A stretch of 25,160 bases of DNA from positions 1-25,160 of the forward strand of contig CAVRBK010000043.1 in assembly GCA_963719025.1 (NCBI GenBank). Direction: 5' to 3'. Below are positions 16,751-25,160 of the stretch, one piece after another. How positions within the stretch are numbered: position 1 is the stretch's first letter; each line of letters begins with the position of its first letter. The notes below the pieces were generated by a model that saw nothing but the letters and a program-made list of their open reading frames with translations, made no database searches and had not been told where the DNA came from. The DNA comes from Thiosocius sp963719025. Its GTDB lineage: Bacteria; Pseudomonadota; Gammaproteobacteria; Chromatiales; Chromatiaceae. The position numbers and the translations under genes were made by a program.

Positions 16751-16808
16751 TTAACGTTTCGTTAAACATCCGCTGAAAGTAACGAATCGTTACAACGTTT
16801 CGTTAAAC
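16751..16808 (+). promoter_or_regulatory. Three inverted-repeat sites (AACG-N3-CGTT), probable activator binding sites
   Basis: TTAACG-TTT-CGTTAA (16751-16765), GTAACG-AAT-CGTTAC (16779-16793) and AACG-TTT-CGTT (16794-16804) share one dyad, AACG-N3-CGTT. In addition AACGTTTCGTTAAAC is a perfect 15-bp direct repeat (16753-16767 and 16794-16808), 41 bases apart, which is about four helical turns. Their distance to the -24 element is about 63-104 bases, the normal position of enhancer sites for sigma-54 activators. I infer that they bind the response regulator encoded just upstream. Confidence 0.75.
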
Positions 16809-16842
16809 CCGGCCGCCCGGAATTCATAATTTTTTGATATAT

Positions 16843-16855
16843 TTTCAATGCGTTA
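16843..16855 (+). promoter_or_regulatory. Possible IHF site between the activator sites and the sigma-54 promoter
   Basis: TTTCAATGCGTTA matches the IHF consensus WATCAANNNNTTR with one mismatch, next to an A/T tract (16821-16845). IHF commonly bends DNA between enhancer and sigma-54 promoter. The match is short, so this is tentative. Confidence 0.35.
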
Positions 16856-16860
16856 AGAAC

Positions 16861-16876
16861 TGGCACGCCTTCTGCA
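16861..16876 (+). promoter_or_regulatory. Sigma-54 (-24/-12) promoter of the ECF sigma gene
   Basis: TGGCACGCCTTCTGCA matches the consensus TGGCACG-N4-TTGCA with one mismatch. The invariant GG (16862-16863) and GC (16874-16875) are at the exact spacing. The transcript would start near 16887, some 36 bases before the ATG at 16923. Confidence 0.85.
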
Positions 16877-16922
16877 ATTACCACCGTCATACACGATTGA
16901 CACCCAGCAGAAGGAAGCCGCC

Positions 16923-17456
16923 ATGACCGCTATCGCCCTCGCCCAAACCGCCGCCCTCCAGGCGCGCAACAACGACAAGGCACCCAGCCGAGAACAGCAG
17001 TTCAACGGCCTGATCGCGCGCTATATGGATGACCTGTATCGCTACGGCTACTGGCTGAGTGGCAGCGCCGCGGTCGCCGACGACCTGGTCCAGGAAACGC
17101 TGGTCCGCGCCTGGAAGTCGATGGACAAGCTGAAAGACGTGAAGGCGGTCAAAGGCTGGCTGCTGACCATTCTGCGCCGCGAGAACGCACGCCGCTTCGA
17201 GCGCAAACGGCCGCAGGAAAGCGCCATCCCGACCGAGGACCTGGCGGCTGACCGCAAGGACTACGACACCTCGACCGAGGCCTTCGTATTGCGCCAGGCA
17301 CTGGAGCGCCTGCCGGAGGACTACCGCGAGCCGCTGCTGATGCAGGTGATCCACGGCTACTCGCAGAAAGAGATCGCCGCCCACCTCGGCATTTCGGTCG
17401 CCGGCGCCGGTACCCGCCTGTTCCGTGCACGTGAAAAGATGCGTGAACTGCTGTAA
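16923..17456 (+). CDS. ECF-type RNA polymerase sigma factor
   Basis: 177 residues, intact. Region 2 is at about residues 28-95 (IARYMDDLYRYGYWLSGSAA, then DDLVQETLVRAWKS, the core-binding and -10-recognition part). Region 4 is at about 120-175 (ALERLPEDYREPLLMQVIHG, YSQKEIAAHLGISVAGAGTR, with the helix-turn-helix). Regions 1 and 3 are absent, as in extracytoplasmic-function sigma factors. The ATG has AGAAGGAAG before it. No anti-sigma gene or zinc-binding ZAS protein follows; the next gene is convergent. Control therefore seems to be transcriptional, through the sigma-54 promoter in front of it and the neighbouring response regulator. The promoters it serves are not visible here. Confidence 0.92.
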   Translation: MTAIALAQTAALQARNNDKAPSREQQFNGLIARYMDDLYRYGYWLSGSAAVADDLVQETLVRAWKSMDKLKDVKAVKGWLLTILRRENARRFERKRPQESAIPTEDLAADRKDYDTSTEAFVLRQALERLPEDYREPLLMQVIHGYSQKEIAAHLGISVAGAGTRLFRAREKMRELL

Positions 17457-17465
17457 ACCCCGGAT

Positions 17466-17482
17466 CGGTCCTGTTCGGACCG
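17466..17482 (+). terminator. Short hairpin after the ECF sigma gene
   Basis: CGGTCC-TGTTC-GGACCG forms a 6-bp perfect stem 10 bases past the stop. No T-run follows, so intrinsic termination is doubtful. Confidence 0.35.
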
Positions 17483-17522
17483 GCTGACCAGTCGGAGAAA
17501 AGTGGCGGCCGAGATAAGTGGC

Positions 17523-17852
17523 TCAGGCGTCGCCGTGCAGCGCCTTGTGCGAACGCTTGCGGAAAACGCCCATTTCCTTGGCGGCCTGAATGTCGCCACG
17601 GCGTTCGGCGACGGCAATGCCCTTGTCGAGCGTGTCGAGGGCCTCGGCATGCTGACCGGCGGTTGCCAGGGCCTTGCCCAGGATCTTCCACGCCGCCGAA
17701 TACTCTTCGTCGAACCGGACCGCCTCGCGCAGATGCATGATCGCAGCGTCGGCTTCACCGACCTTGAGCAGCTCGCTGCCGAGCGAATAGCGCAGCAGGG
17801 CGCTGTCTACGCCACGTTCCAACATGCTGTGAAGATTTTCGATCATGGTCAT
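17523..17852 (-). CDS. Small TPR-repeat protein
   Basis: 109 residues, starting MTMIENLHSMLERGVDSALL. It contains about two and a half tetratricopeptide units: LRYSLGSELLKVGEADAAIM, HLREAVRFDEEYSAAWKILG, KALATAGQHAEALDTLDKGI, with the expected small/aromatic positions. The ATG at 17852 is preferred to the one at 17870 because GGAGGG lies 7 bases before it. There is no signal peptide, so it is cytoplasmic and probably protein-binding. The tail (GDIQAAKEMGVFRKRSHKAL) resembles the end of short TPR proteins annotated in many proteobacteria. It is convergent with the sigma-factor gene and lies downstream of speA on the same strand after a 155-base gap. Confidence 0.8.
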   Translation of the reverse strand: MTMIENLHSMLERGVDSALLRYSLGSELLKVGEADAAIMHLREAVRFDEEYSAAWKILGKALATAGQHAEALDTLDKGIAVAERRGDIQAAKEMGVFRKRSHKALHGDA

Positions 17853-18007
17853 CGTTGTCCCTCCTGTCATGCATTGTCGGACATATTCGTCGGCAAGAAA
17901 TCAGACGAATTTCAGGGTAAGCAACCGCCCCCACGGCTGGCAAGCGCAAATCAGCACATAAATTCAGGCACTTAACTATTGGGTAAGCCCCGGCATTCGC
18001 GCCCCGC

Positions 18008-19884
<1,877 letters not shown>

Positions 19885-20060
19885 GACACCCTCACCGTGA
19901 CAGGCCTGCGATTATCCGCGATCGGAGACCGCCGCGCTCAACATGATTGGCTTCTCAGGGCACCGGCGCCGGCTAAAACCCGCGTTTCACTTGCCCGACA
20001 ACCGCCTCCGGCATTATCGTGCGCCGCGACGAAACACCGCATCGACCGAGGAACGCCGGA

Positions 20061-20931
20061 ATGAGCCTGGACCAGGACTGGATCACCGAGATATGCGCAG
20101 AAGGCGGATCCGCTTTCGCGCTGAAAAAACGCTCCAAGGTCTTCGAACAGCAATCCGATTTTCAGAGGGTCGAGGTGTTCGACACCGAAACCTACGGCAA
20201 ACTGATGCTGATCGATGGTTGCACCATGGTCAGCAGCCGTGAGAATTTTCTCTACCACGAGATGATGACGCACCCGGCCCTGTTCACCCACCCGGCACCG
20301 CGTCGCGTCGCGATCATCGGTGGCGGCGACTGCGGCACGCTGCGCGAGGTGCTGAAACACCCCGAGGTCGAACGGGCCGTGCAGATCGATATCGACGAGG
20401 TCGTGACGCGGGCCGCCGAGGCGCACTTTCCCGAGTTGTGCGAATCCAATGGCGATCCACGTGCGCAGTTGCTGTTCATCGACGGCATCCAGTGGATGAA
20501 GGACGCCGTACCGGGATCCCTGGATGTGATCATCGTCGACTCGACCGACCCGATCGGCCCCGGCGAGGTGCTGTTTACCCCGGAATTCTACGCCGCCTGC
20601 CACCGCGCGCTGGCTGAGAATGGCCTGGTTGTGCTGCAAAGTGAGTCACCGCTGATCCACCTGCCCATCCTGCACAGAATGTATCAGAGCCTGCAGGCCG
20701 CGCAGTTCGAGCGATGCCCGTACCCTGTTTTTTCCGCAACCGATCTATCCCACCGGCTGGTGGTCGGCCACCATCGGCGCCAAGTCCGGCTCACTGGATG
20801 ACTTTCGCGAAGACGATGTCGCGGCCCGGTCATTTGCGACCGATTACTACAATGCCGCCATCCATCGCGCGGCATTCGCCGAGCCGGAATTCTTCCGCAA
20901 GGCCCGCCAGAGCTGGTGGCATCGAAGCTGA
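20061..20931 (+). CDS. speE: Spermidine synthase (one frameshift)
   Basis: About 289 residues. It transfers aminopropyl from decarboxylated SAM to putrescine. Family motifs: FDTETYGKLMLIDG, FLYHEMMTHPALF, the nucleotide-binding IIGGGDCGTLREVLKH, the acidic QIDIDEVV, VIIVDSTDPIGPGEVLF (with catalytic Asp) and VVLQSESP. The frame shifts by one base near 20717; after it the sequence is LFFPQPIYPTGWWSATIGAK followed by DDFREDDVAARSFATDYYNA to the TGA at 20929-20931, all standard for SpeE. The ATG at 20061 has GAGGAA before it. It lies 176 bases from divergent speA, so the two share an upstream region; together they give most of a polyamine pathway (agmatinase is not in the window). Confidence 0.93.
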
Positions 20932-21292
20932 TTCAGTAAAAACGGCCGGCCATGCAAGCGGTGCGCGCGGTCCCGGCTACCCCAACCTCGTGCCAGCCCG
21001 GGTTGTGATCGTCGAGCGAACGGAAGGGCTCGAATGCACCGTCGGCACCGACCGCTTTGCAGAAGGCTTTCAAACGGGTTGACGGTGGCACACCGTCACC
21101 GGCGGCAGGCAGTACCGCCCGAGCCGAAATGGCCGATTCAAGTCACACCATACCGGGCCGATGAACTCGGTCGTGGGCTGTGGACAATCGCGGCCGGTCC
21201 CTGCGTGGACAAAACAGGCCCTGTGCTAGGCTTGCAGGCGAACGAAGGAACTGAATTCTCATGCGTTGTCGGTACTGCCCGTGGAGCCGTTG
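20932..21292. other. Intergenic region before the envelope operon
   Basis: No supportable gene. Short frames on both strands lack start signals and domain features. TGCTAGGCT at 21224-21232 (extended -10 type, TAGGCT) could be the -10 of the following operon, but the -35 (TGGACA) is too close for a normal spacer. GGAG lies just before the ATG at 21293. Confidence 0.35.
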
Positions 21293-22109
21293 ATGAAACC
21301 CGTGCGTTTTTTGCCGTTGCTGCTGATCGTCACTCTGCAGGGAATTGCCGGCAATGCGCTTGCCGCCGGCGGAAATGCGGCCGGCCTCCGTCTCGCGCAG
21401 ACGGTTTACGATATCCCGGCCGGCGACGATTTCGCCTCGCGCGCGGTCATGACCCTGACGGAGAAAGGGCGCGAGCCCCGGGTTCGCGAGATGTTTACCC
21501 TGCGCGTCGACCGCGGCGACGGCGAACGCTGGTCGCTGACCCGGTTTTCCAAGCCTACCGATATCCGTGGTGTGGGCCTGCTGACCAAGGACTACCCCGG
21601 CGACGAGAACGATCAGTGGCTGTACCTGCCGGCACTGGGTCGCGTACGGCGCGTTTCGTCGGGGCGCAAGGGCGGGCGCTTCGTCGGCTCCGACCTGTTC
21701 TTCGAAGACCTGCGCGACCGCGAGGTCGAAGATGGACCATCACTTCCTGCAGGGCGAGGGCAAACTCGGCAAGGTCAAGACCCGGATCCTGGTCAGCACC
21801 CCGGTCGATGCAGACAACTCGGTGTACACGAAACGCGTCAGCTGGATCCATCCGCAGACCCTGATCGCACTGCGCGTCGATTTCTACCAGGCGCACTCCG
21901 AACAACCGGTGAAACGGCTCTCGGTGAGGCGGATCAAGCGCATCCAGGGTTTCTGGACCGTGCTGGACAGCACCATGCAGGACCTTGAAAGCGGCCACGT
22001 CACTCGTATAACGCAATCCAAGGTCAAGTATAATCAGGGAATTTCCGACCGACTGTTCACCAGCCAGTCGCTCGCTGACGAGAGCGCCGAGACAGGGTAT
22101 CGCCCCTGA
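21293..22109 (+). CDS. Outer-membrane lipoprotein-sorting (LolA-like fold) periplasmic protein (one frameshift)
   Basis: About 271 residues. The start MKPVRFLPLLLIVTLQGIAG begins a Sec signal peptide that probably ends at NALAA. The mature part reads like the COG2834/LolA-like proteins found with MMPL transporters: RAVMTLTEKGREPRVREMFT, FSKPTDIRGVGLLTKDYP, DENDQWLYLPALGRVRRVSS, GRFVGSDLFFEDLRDREVED, then RVDFYQAHSEQPVKRLSV and IQGFWTVLDSTMQDLESGH. An extra base near 21733 breaks the frame; without it the protein continues with HHFLQGEGKLG. These proteins are thought to carry lipid or other hydrophobic cargo between membranes, which fits the two following genes. It is the first gene of an apparent three-gene operon; the next gene starts 37 bases downstream. 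Confidence 0.85.
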
Positions 22110-22146
22110 GGCGCGCCAACTGCTGCCTGACACCAAGGACCTGAAC

Positions 22147-23583
22147 ATGTCTGACGCCTCCCGCCACTGCCCCACTTTGCTGCCGCTCGCGCTGACCCTG
22201 AGTTGCGTTTTTTTCCTCGCCGGTGCCCGGGCCGATGCCGGCAATCCCGATGAGATCGTGATCGACATGGGCGAGGACGGCGCAGCGGACGAGATCCAGA
22301 TTGACGACGGCGGTATCGGCGGCGAGTTCGTGATCGACGATTCCGGCATGCCGGATACCCCCATCACCGATCCCGCCATGGCGGACGACCGGATGCTGAC
22401 GTTCCGTATCGACGACGCGCGCATCGAGTATGGCCAGCAGACCGAGTCGGCATCGAAGGCGGAAAGCAATGTCTTCGGCAAGCTCGCCGCGTCGGTCAAC
22501 TGGCAGCCCGACGCGGCCTGGGAGTTCCAGTTGGCCGGACGCGTCGACGGGCACGACCAGGACGGGGACCGCGGCTTCACCACCCTGCAGGGCGACTACG
22601 GTGACAGCTTCGTGCGCTATCGCGGCGACAACGTCAAACTCACCCTGGGTACGCAGACCGTGATCTGGGGGCGCCTCGACGAACTGCCATTGTCAGATCG
22701 CGTGAGCACCGCCGATCTGACGCGGTTTGTGCTCGATGATCTCGAGGACCGCCGGCGCTCGAACCCGATGTTGCGTGCCGAGACCCTGTTCGGGGGCGGC
22801 AAGCTCGACCTCGTGTGGTTGCTGGATTTCCGTGGTGCGGAGTTGCCCGACCAGAACAGCATCTGGTATCCGATTGACACGCAGACCGGTCGTATCCTGG
22901 GTGTCGACCGCCAGGACATCCCGACCGCTGCGGTCAAGGCCGCCAGCATCATCGAAGATGAGCCAGGTGGCGATGGTGGATTTGGTGCACGCTACACGCG
23001 TACGCATTCGTTTGCCGATATCGGCCTCACCGTCGCACGCACCCGCCAGTCGACGCCGTATTTCCGCGCTGCGGGGGCCAACTTCAAGACCGAATACCCG
23101 CGCTCCTGGGCCTATGGTGCGGACGCGGCGATCGATGCCGCCGGGGCCACCTGGCGCTTCGAGGTGCTGTACAGCAGCGACAACCCGGTCACCCGAACCA
23201 ACCTCGCCTACACCACGGTACCGGCGGTCTCCTGGGGCGGCGGTGTCGAGATGCACCCGGGCGATGGTGACACCCGGGTCAACCTGCAGATCGTCGGCAT
23301 GAACCTGGTCGATTCACCGGACGTGTTCGACCGCAAGGAGATCTACAGCCTCAACGGCGAGATCGACGTCCCGTTCGATCGCGAACGCTGGCGCGCCTCG
23401 CTGGACTTCTATGTCGGGCTGGATGAGAAGGACATTTATCTGAATCCGGAGATCGCGTTCCTCGGCTGGGAACCCCACGAGGTCTACCTCGCCCTGCACT
23501 ACTTCGACGGCAGCGAACAATCGCTGGGCGGCTTCCACGAGGATCACTCCTCGATCAACCTCGGATGGCGGGCACAGTTCTGA
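22147..23583 (+). CDS. Outer-membrane beta-barrel protein with acidic N-terminal repeats
   Basis: 478 residues, intact. A signal peptide (LLPLALTLSCVFFLAGARA) is followed by an acidic stretch with three related units, DEIVIDMGEDG, DEIQIDDGGIG and EFVIDDSGM (about residues 36-75). From about 80 on, alternating hydrophobic/polar strands are separated by charged turns, with GDNVKLTLGTQTVIWGRLDE and LDLVWLLDFRGAELPDQNSI, and the last residue is phenylalanine (LGWRAQF), the usual outer-membrane barrel signature. It resembles, in size and style, the DUF1302-type barrels that accompany MMPL transporters, but I cannot fix the family. It lies between the LolA-like gene and the PAS-MMPL gene (16-base gap), so it may be the outer-membrane partner of that system. 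Confidence 0.75.
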   Translation: MSDASRHCPTLLPLALTLSCVFFLAGARADAGNPDEIVIDMGEDGAADEIQIDDGGIGGEFVIDDSGMPDTPITDPAMADDRMLTFRIDDARIEYGQQTESASKAESNVFGKLAASVNWQPDAAWEFQLAGRVDGHDQDGDRGFTTLQGDYGDSFVRYRGDNVKLTLGTQTVIWGRLDELPLSDRVSTADLTRFVLDDLEDRRRSNPMLRAETLFGGGKLDLVWLLDFRGAELPDQNSIWYPIDTQTGRILGVDRQDIPTAAVKAASIIEDEPGGDGGFGARYTRTHSFADIGLTVARTRQSTPYFRAAGANFKTEYPRSWAYGADAAIDAAGATWRFEVLYSSDNPVTRTNLAYTTVPAVSWGGGVEMHPGDGDTRVNLQIVGMNLVDSPDVFDRKEIYSLNGEIDVPFDRERWRASLDFYVGLDEKDIYLNPEIAFLGWEPHEVYLALHYFDGSEQSLGGFHEDHSSINLGWRAQF

Positions 23584-23599
23584 ACGGCCCGGATGATGC

Positions 23600-25160
23600 T
23601 TGACTGACGAATCGCACAAGCCCTCTCCCCTCGACAAATCGCCGCGTCCCACGGCGATCGTGCACGAGGGCTTTTTCGTCTATGCCAACCAGGCCTTCCT
23701 CGATCGCCTGGGATATCGTCAGCAGGAAGACCTCGAGGCCGTGCCATTGCTCGACATGGTCGAGGAAGACGACCACGAGCGGCTGCGTGAACACCTCGAA
23801 TCGGCGAAACACACCCCCGGGACCGACAAGCACCCACCGGAGGCCCGGCTTGCCCTGCGCCGCGCCGACAACCTGCCCTGCCTGACCAAGTGCGTTGCCT
23901 TCCGTACCCGCTACGAGGGCGAGGACTGCGTACAGCTCAACCTGCAGGCGCGCGAAGACGACAGCCTCAGCGGGCGGATCAAGCGCCTGCCCTGGCGCCA
24001 CTATCTCAGCCTGGTATTTCTGCTGCTGTTCACAGTGCTGCCATCGTCACTGTTGCTGAAGCTGAACATCGACAATGCGCCGGATGTGTATTTTCCCGAC
24101 AACGAGCCGGCGGTCGTGCTCGATCGTGAACTGCGTACCCGCTTCCCCAACGACCAGGTGTTCGTGTTGCTGTTCGAGGGCGTTGCGCTGTATTCGGATG
24201 GATTTCTCAAGGCCTACGACGAACTCGGCAAGAGTCTGCTCAAGAACGAAGCCGTCGATGACCTGATATCGGTAACAACGCAGGACCATATCGCCGGCAC
24301 GCAGGAAGAATTCATCGTCGAACGCCTGATCGACGCACGAAAGCTGGACCAGTCACGACCAGCGGAACGCGAACAGCGCGCCACACTGGATCGTTTCAGC
24401 GAGGGTGCTCTGGCCAGTTCGGACGGTAGCGCATTGGCCATGGTTGTAATCCCGGCAGAATCAGGTAACAGCCTCGAACGCCTGGCCCTTGAAGAAGAAA
24501 TTCTGCATGCGGTGAGGCAGCACAAACTCGGCGGCTACCTGACGGCCATCGCCGGGCAGATTCCGACAGATGTCGCACAGCTGCGCTCGATGCTGCGCGA
24601 CAACATGATATTCATCCCGGCCACCGTGACCATCGGCCTGACCCTGATTTGGTGGTTGTTCCGGCGCTGGCTGGCGGTGATGCTGGCCGGCGTGGCCATC
24701 GGTGTCGTGGTCAACTCGACCGTCGCCATCTACGTCCTGCTCGACCAGCCCTTCACCCTGATCTCGAGCATCATCCCGCCGTTGCTCTCGGCGTTGACGA
24801 TCGCGGCCCTGGTGCACCTGTTCAATGCCCTGATGCTGACATCGAAACTCGGCTTTCACGGCACGGAACGTGTCGCGAGGGCGGTCAAGTCGATCGATCG
24901 GCCGGCTTTTTTTGCTGCCCTGACGACGGCTGGCGGTCTGGCATCGCTGGCCAGCAGCCCTATCGTACCGATAACCGTGTTCGGACTGATCGCAGCAGCC
25001 GGGACCCTGCTGATCTATGTGGTCGTGTACCGCGTGCTGCCGAATGTCATCGTCCGCTGGGACAAGAGCGACTGGCGGCATGTTGGAGGGAGTGCCCAAC
25101 TGGTCGATCGCGTCGTGTCTGGCTTCTACCGCACCGGAATGCGTCATCCGCTTGCAGTCA
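23600..25160 (+). CDS. PAS domain fused to an MMPL/RND transporter (partial, runs off the right edge)
   Basis: At least 520 codons without a stop to the window end. Residues about 16-113 are a PAS sensor domain: PTAIVHEGFFVYANQAFLDR, LGYRQQEDL, then ARLALRRADNLPCLTKCVAF. Next is a basic linker (GRIKRLPWRHY), a first transmembrane helix (about 134-155), and an extracytoplasmic loop (about 156-333) starting NIDNAPDVYFPDNEPAVVLD and LRTRFPNDQVFVLLFEG, typical of MMPL/RND exporters. A cluster of helices then starts near 334 (FIPATVTIGLTLIWWLFRRW, STVAIYVLLDQPFTLISSII, AALTTAGGLASLASSPIVPI). The start is uncertain: TTG at 23600 is the only upstream initiator that keeps the whole PAS domain (the next, GTG at 23659, would remove its first strand). 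It would be an energy-driven lipid or hydrophobic-compound exporter with a cytoplasmic sensor. It is the last visible gene of the operon. Confidence 0.85.
   Translation, partial: MTDESHKPSPLDKSPRPTAIVHEGFFVYANQAFLDRLGYRQQEDLEAVPLLDMVEEDDHERLREHLESAKHTPGTDKHPPEARLALRRADNLPCLTKCVAFRTRYEGEDCVQLNLQAREDDSLSGRIKRLPWRHYLSLVFLLLFTVLPSSLLLKLNIDNAPDVYFPDNEPAVVLDRELRTRFPNDQVFVLLFEGVALYSDGFLKAYDELGKSLLKNEAVDDLISVTTQDHIAGTQEEFIVERLIDARKLDQSRPAEREQRATLDRFSEGALASSDGSALAMVVIPAESGNSLERLALEEEILHAVRQHKLGGYLTAIAGQIPTDVAQLRSMLRDNMIFIPATVTIGLTLIWWLFRRWLAVMLAGVAIGVVVNSTVAIYVLLDQPFTLISSIIPPLLSALTIAALVHLFNALMLTSKLGFHGTERVARAVKSIDRPAFFAALTTAGGLASLASSPIVPITVFGLIAAAGTLLIYVVVYRVLPNVIVRWDKSDWRHVGGSAQLVDRVVSGFYRTGMRHPLAV

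Noticed and set aside
20945..21110. Minus-strand open stretch reading RLKAFCKAVGADGAFEPFRS
   Set aside because: It looks somewhat protein-like but has no start codon with a ribosome site, is short, and matches no family I know; kept only as part of the intergenic description.

Overview
The window is GC-rich bacterial DNA that reads as a chromosomal segment of a sulfur-oxidising gammaproteobacterium (Chromatiales/Sedimenticola-like; the lineage is inferred). The case rests on genes seen together: adenylylsulfate (APS) reductase aprBA, an hdrC-hdrB pair of the kind found with Qmo or sHdr sulfur-oxidation complexes, and a glycine/tryptophan/tyrosine-rich exported protein that looks like a sulfur-globule envelope protein. 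No tRNA, rRNA, CRISPR array, transposase or phage gene was seen.

Layout. 1-1174: 3' end of hdrC, then hdrB and a strong terminator. 1270-3510: SulP anion transporter with STAS and cyclic-nucleotide-binding domains, followed by a decayed stretch that keeps a CHASE2-like fragment. 4220-5049: sulfur-globule-like protein and a small membrane protein. 5142-8369 (minus): YkgJ-type cysteine-cluster protein, K+ channel with two RCK domains, small DUF6394-like membrane protein. 8651-11167 (minus): aprB-aprA. 11589-15256 (plus): thioredoxin/HEAT protein, a hypothetical protein, DUF423, a stand-alone RlmK-type methyltransferase and a thrombospondin-type-3-repeat protein. 15328-17456: NtrC-family response regulator, then a sigma-54 promoter with upstream inverted repeats driving an ECF-type sigma factor. 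17523-20931: TPR protein (minus), speA (minus) divergent from speE (plus), the polyamine genes. 21293 to the right edge: LolA-like periplasmic protein, outer-membrane barrel, and an MMPL/RND transporter carrying an N-terminal PAS domain, apparently one operon.

The most interesting parts are (i) the regulator - sigma-54 promoter - ECF sigma module at 15328-17456, which looks like a self-contained two-step sigma cascade, and (ii) the PAS-MMPL fusion in the three-gene envelope operon at 21293-25160.

Quality caveat: many genes, including housekeeping ones (speA, speE, rlmK-like, hdrB), are broken by single-base indels, while long neighbours (aprA, SulP, the barrel, PAS-MMPL) are intact. Each break is repaired by adding or removing about one base, so I read most of them as sequence or assembly error rather than gene death. 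Frameshifted genes are reported as one CDS over the full span.
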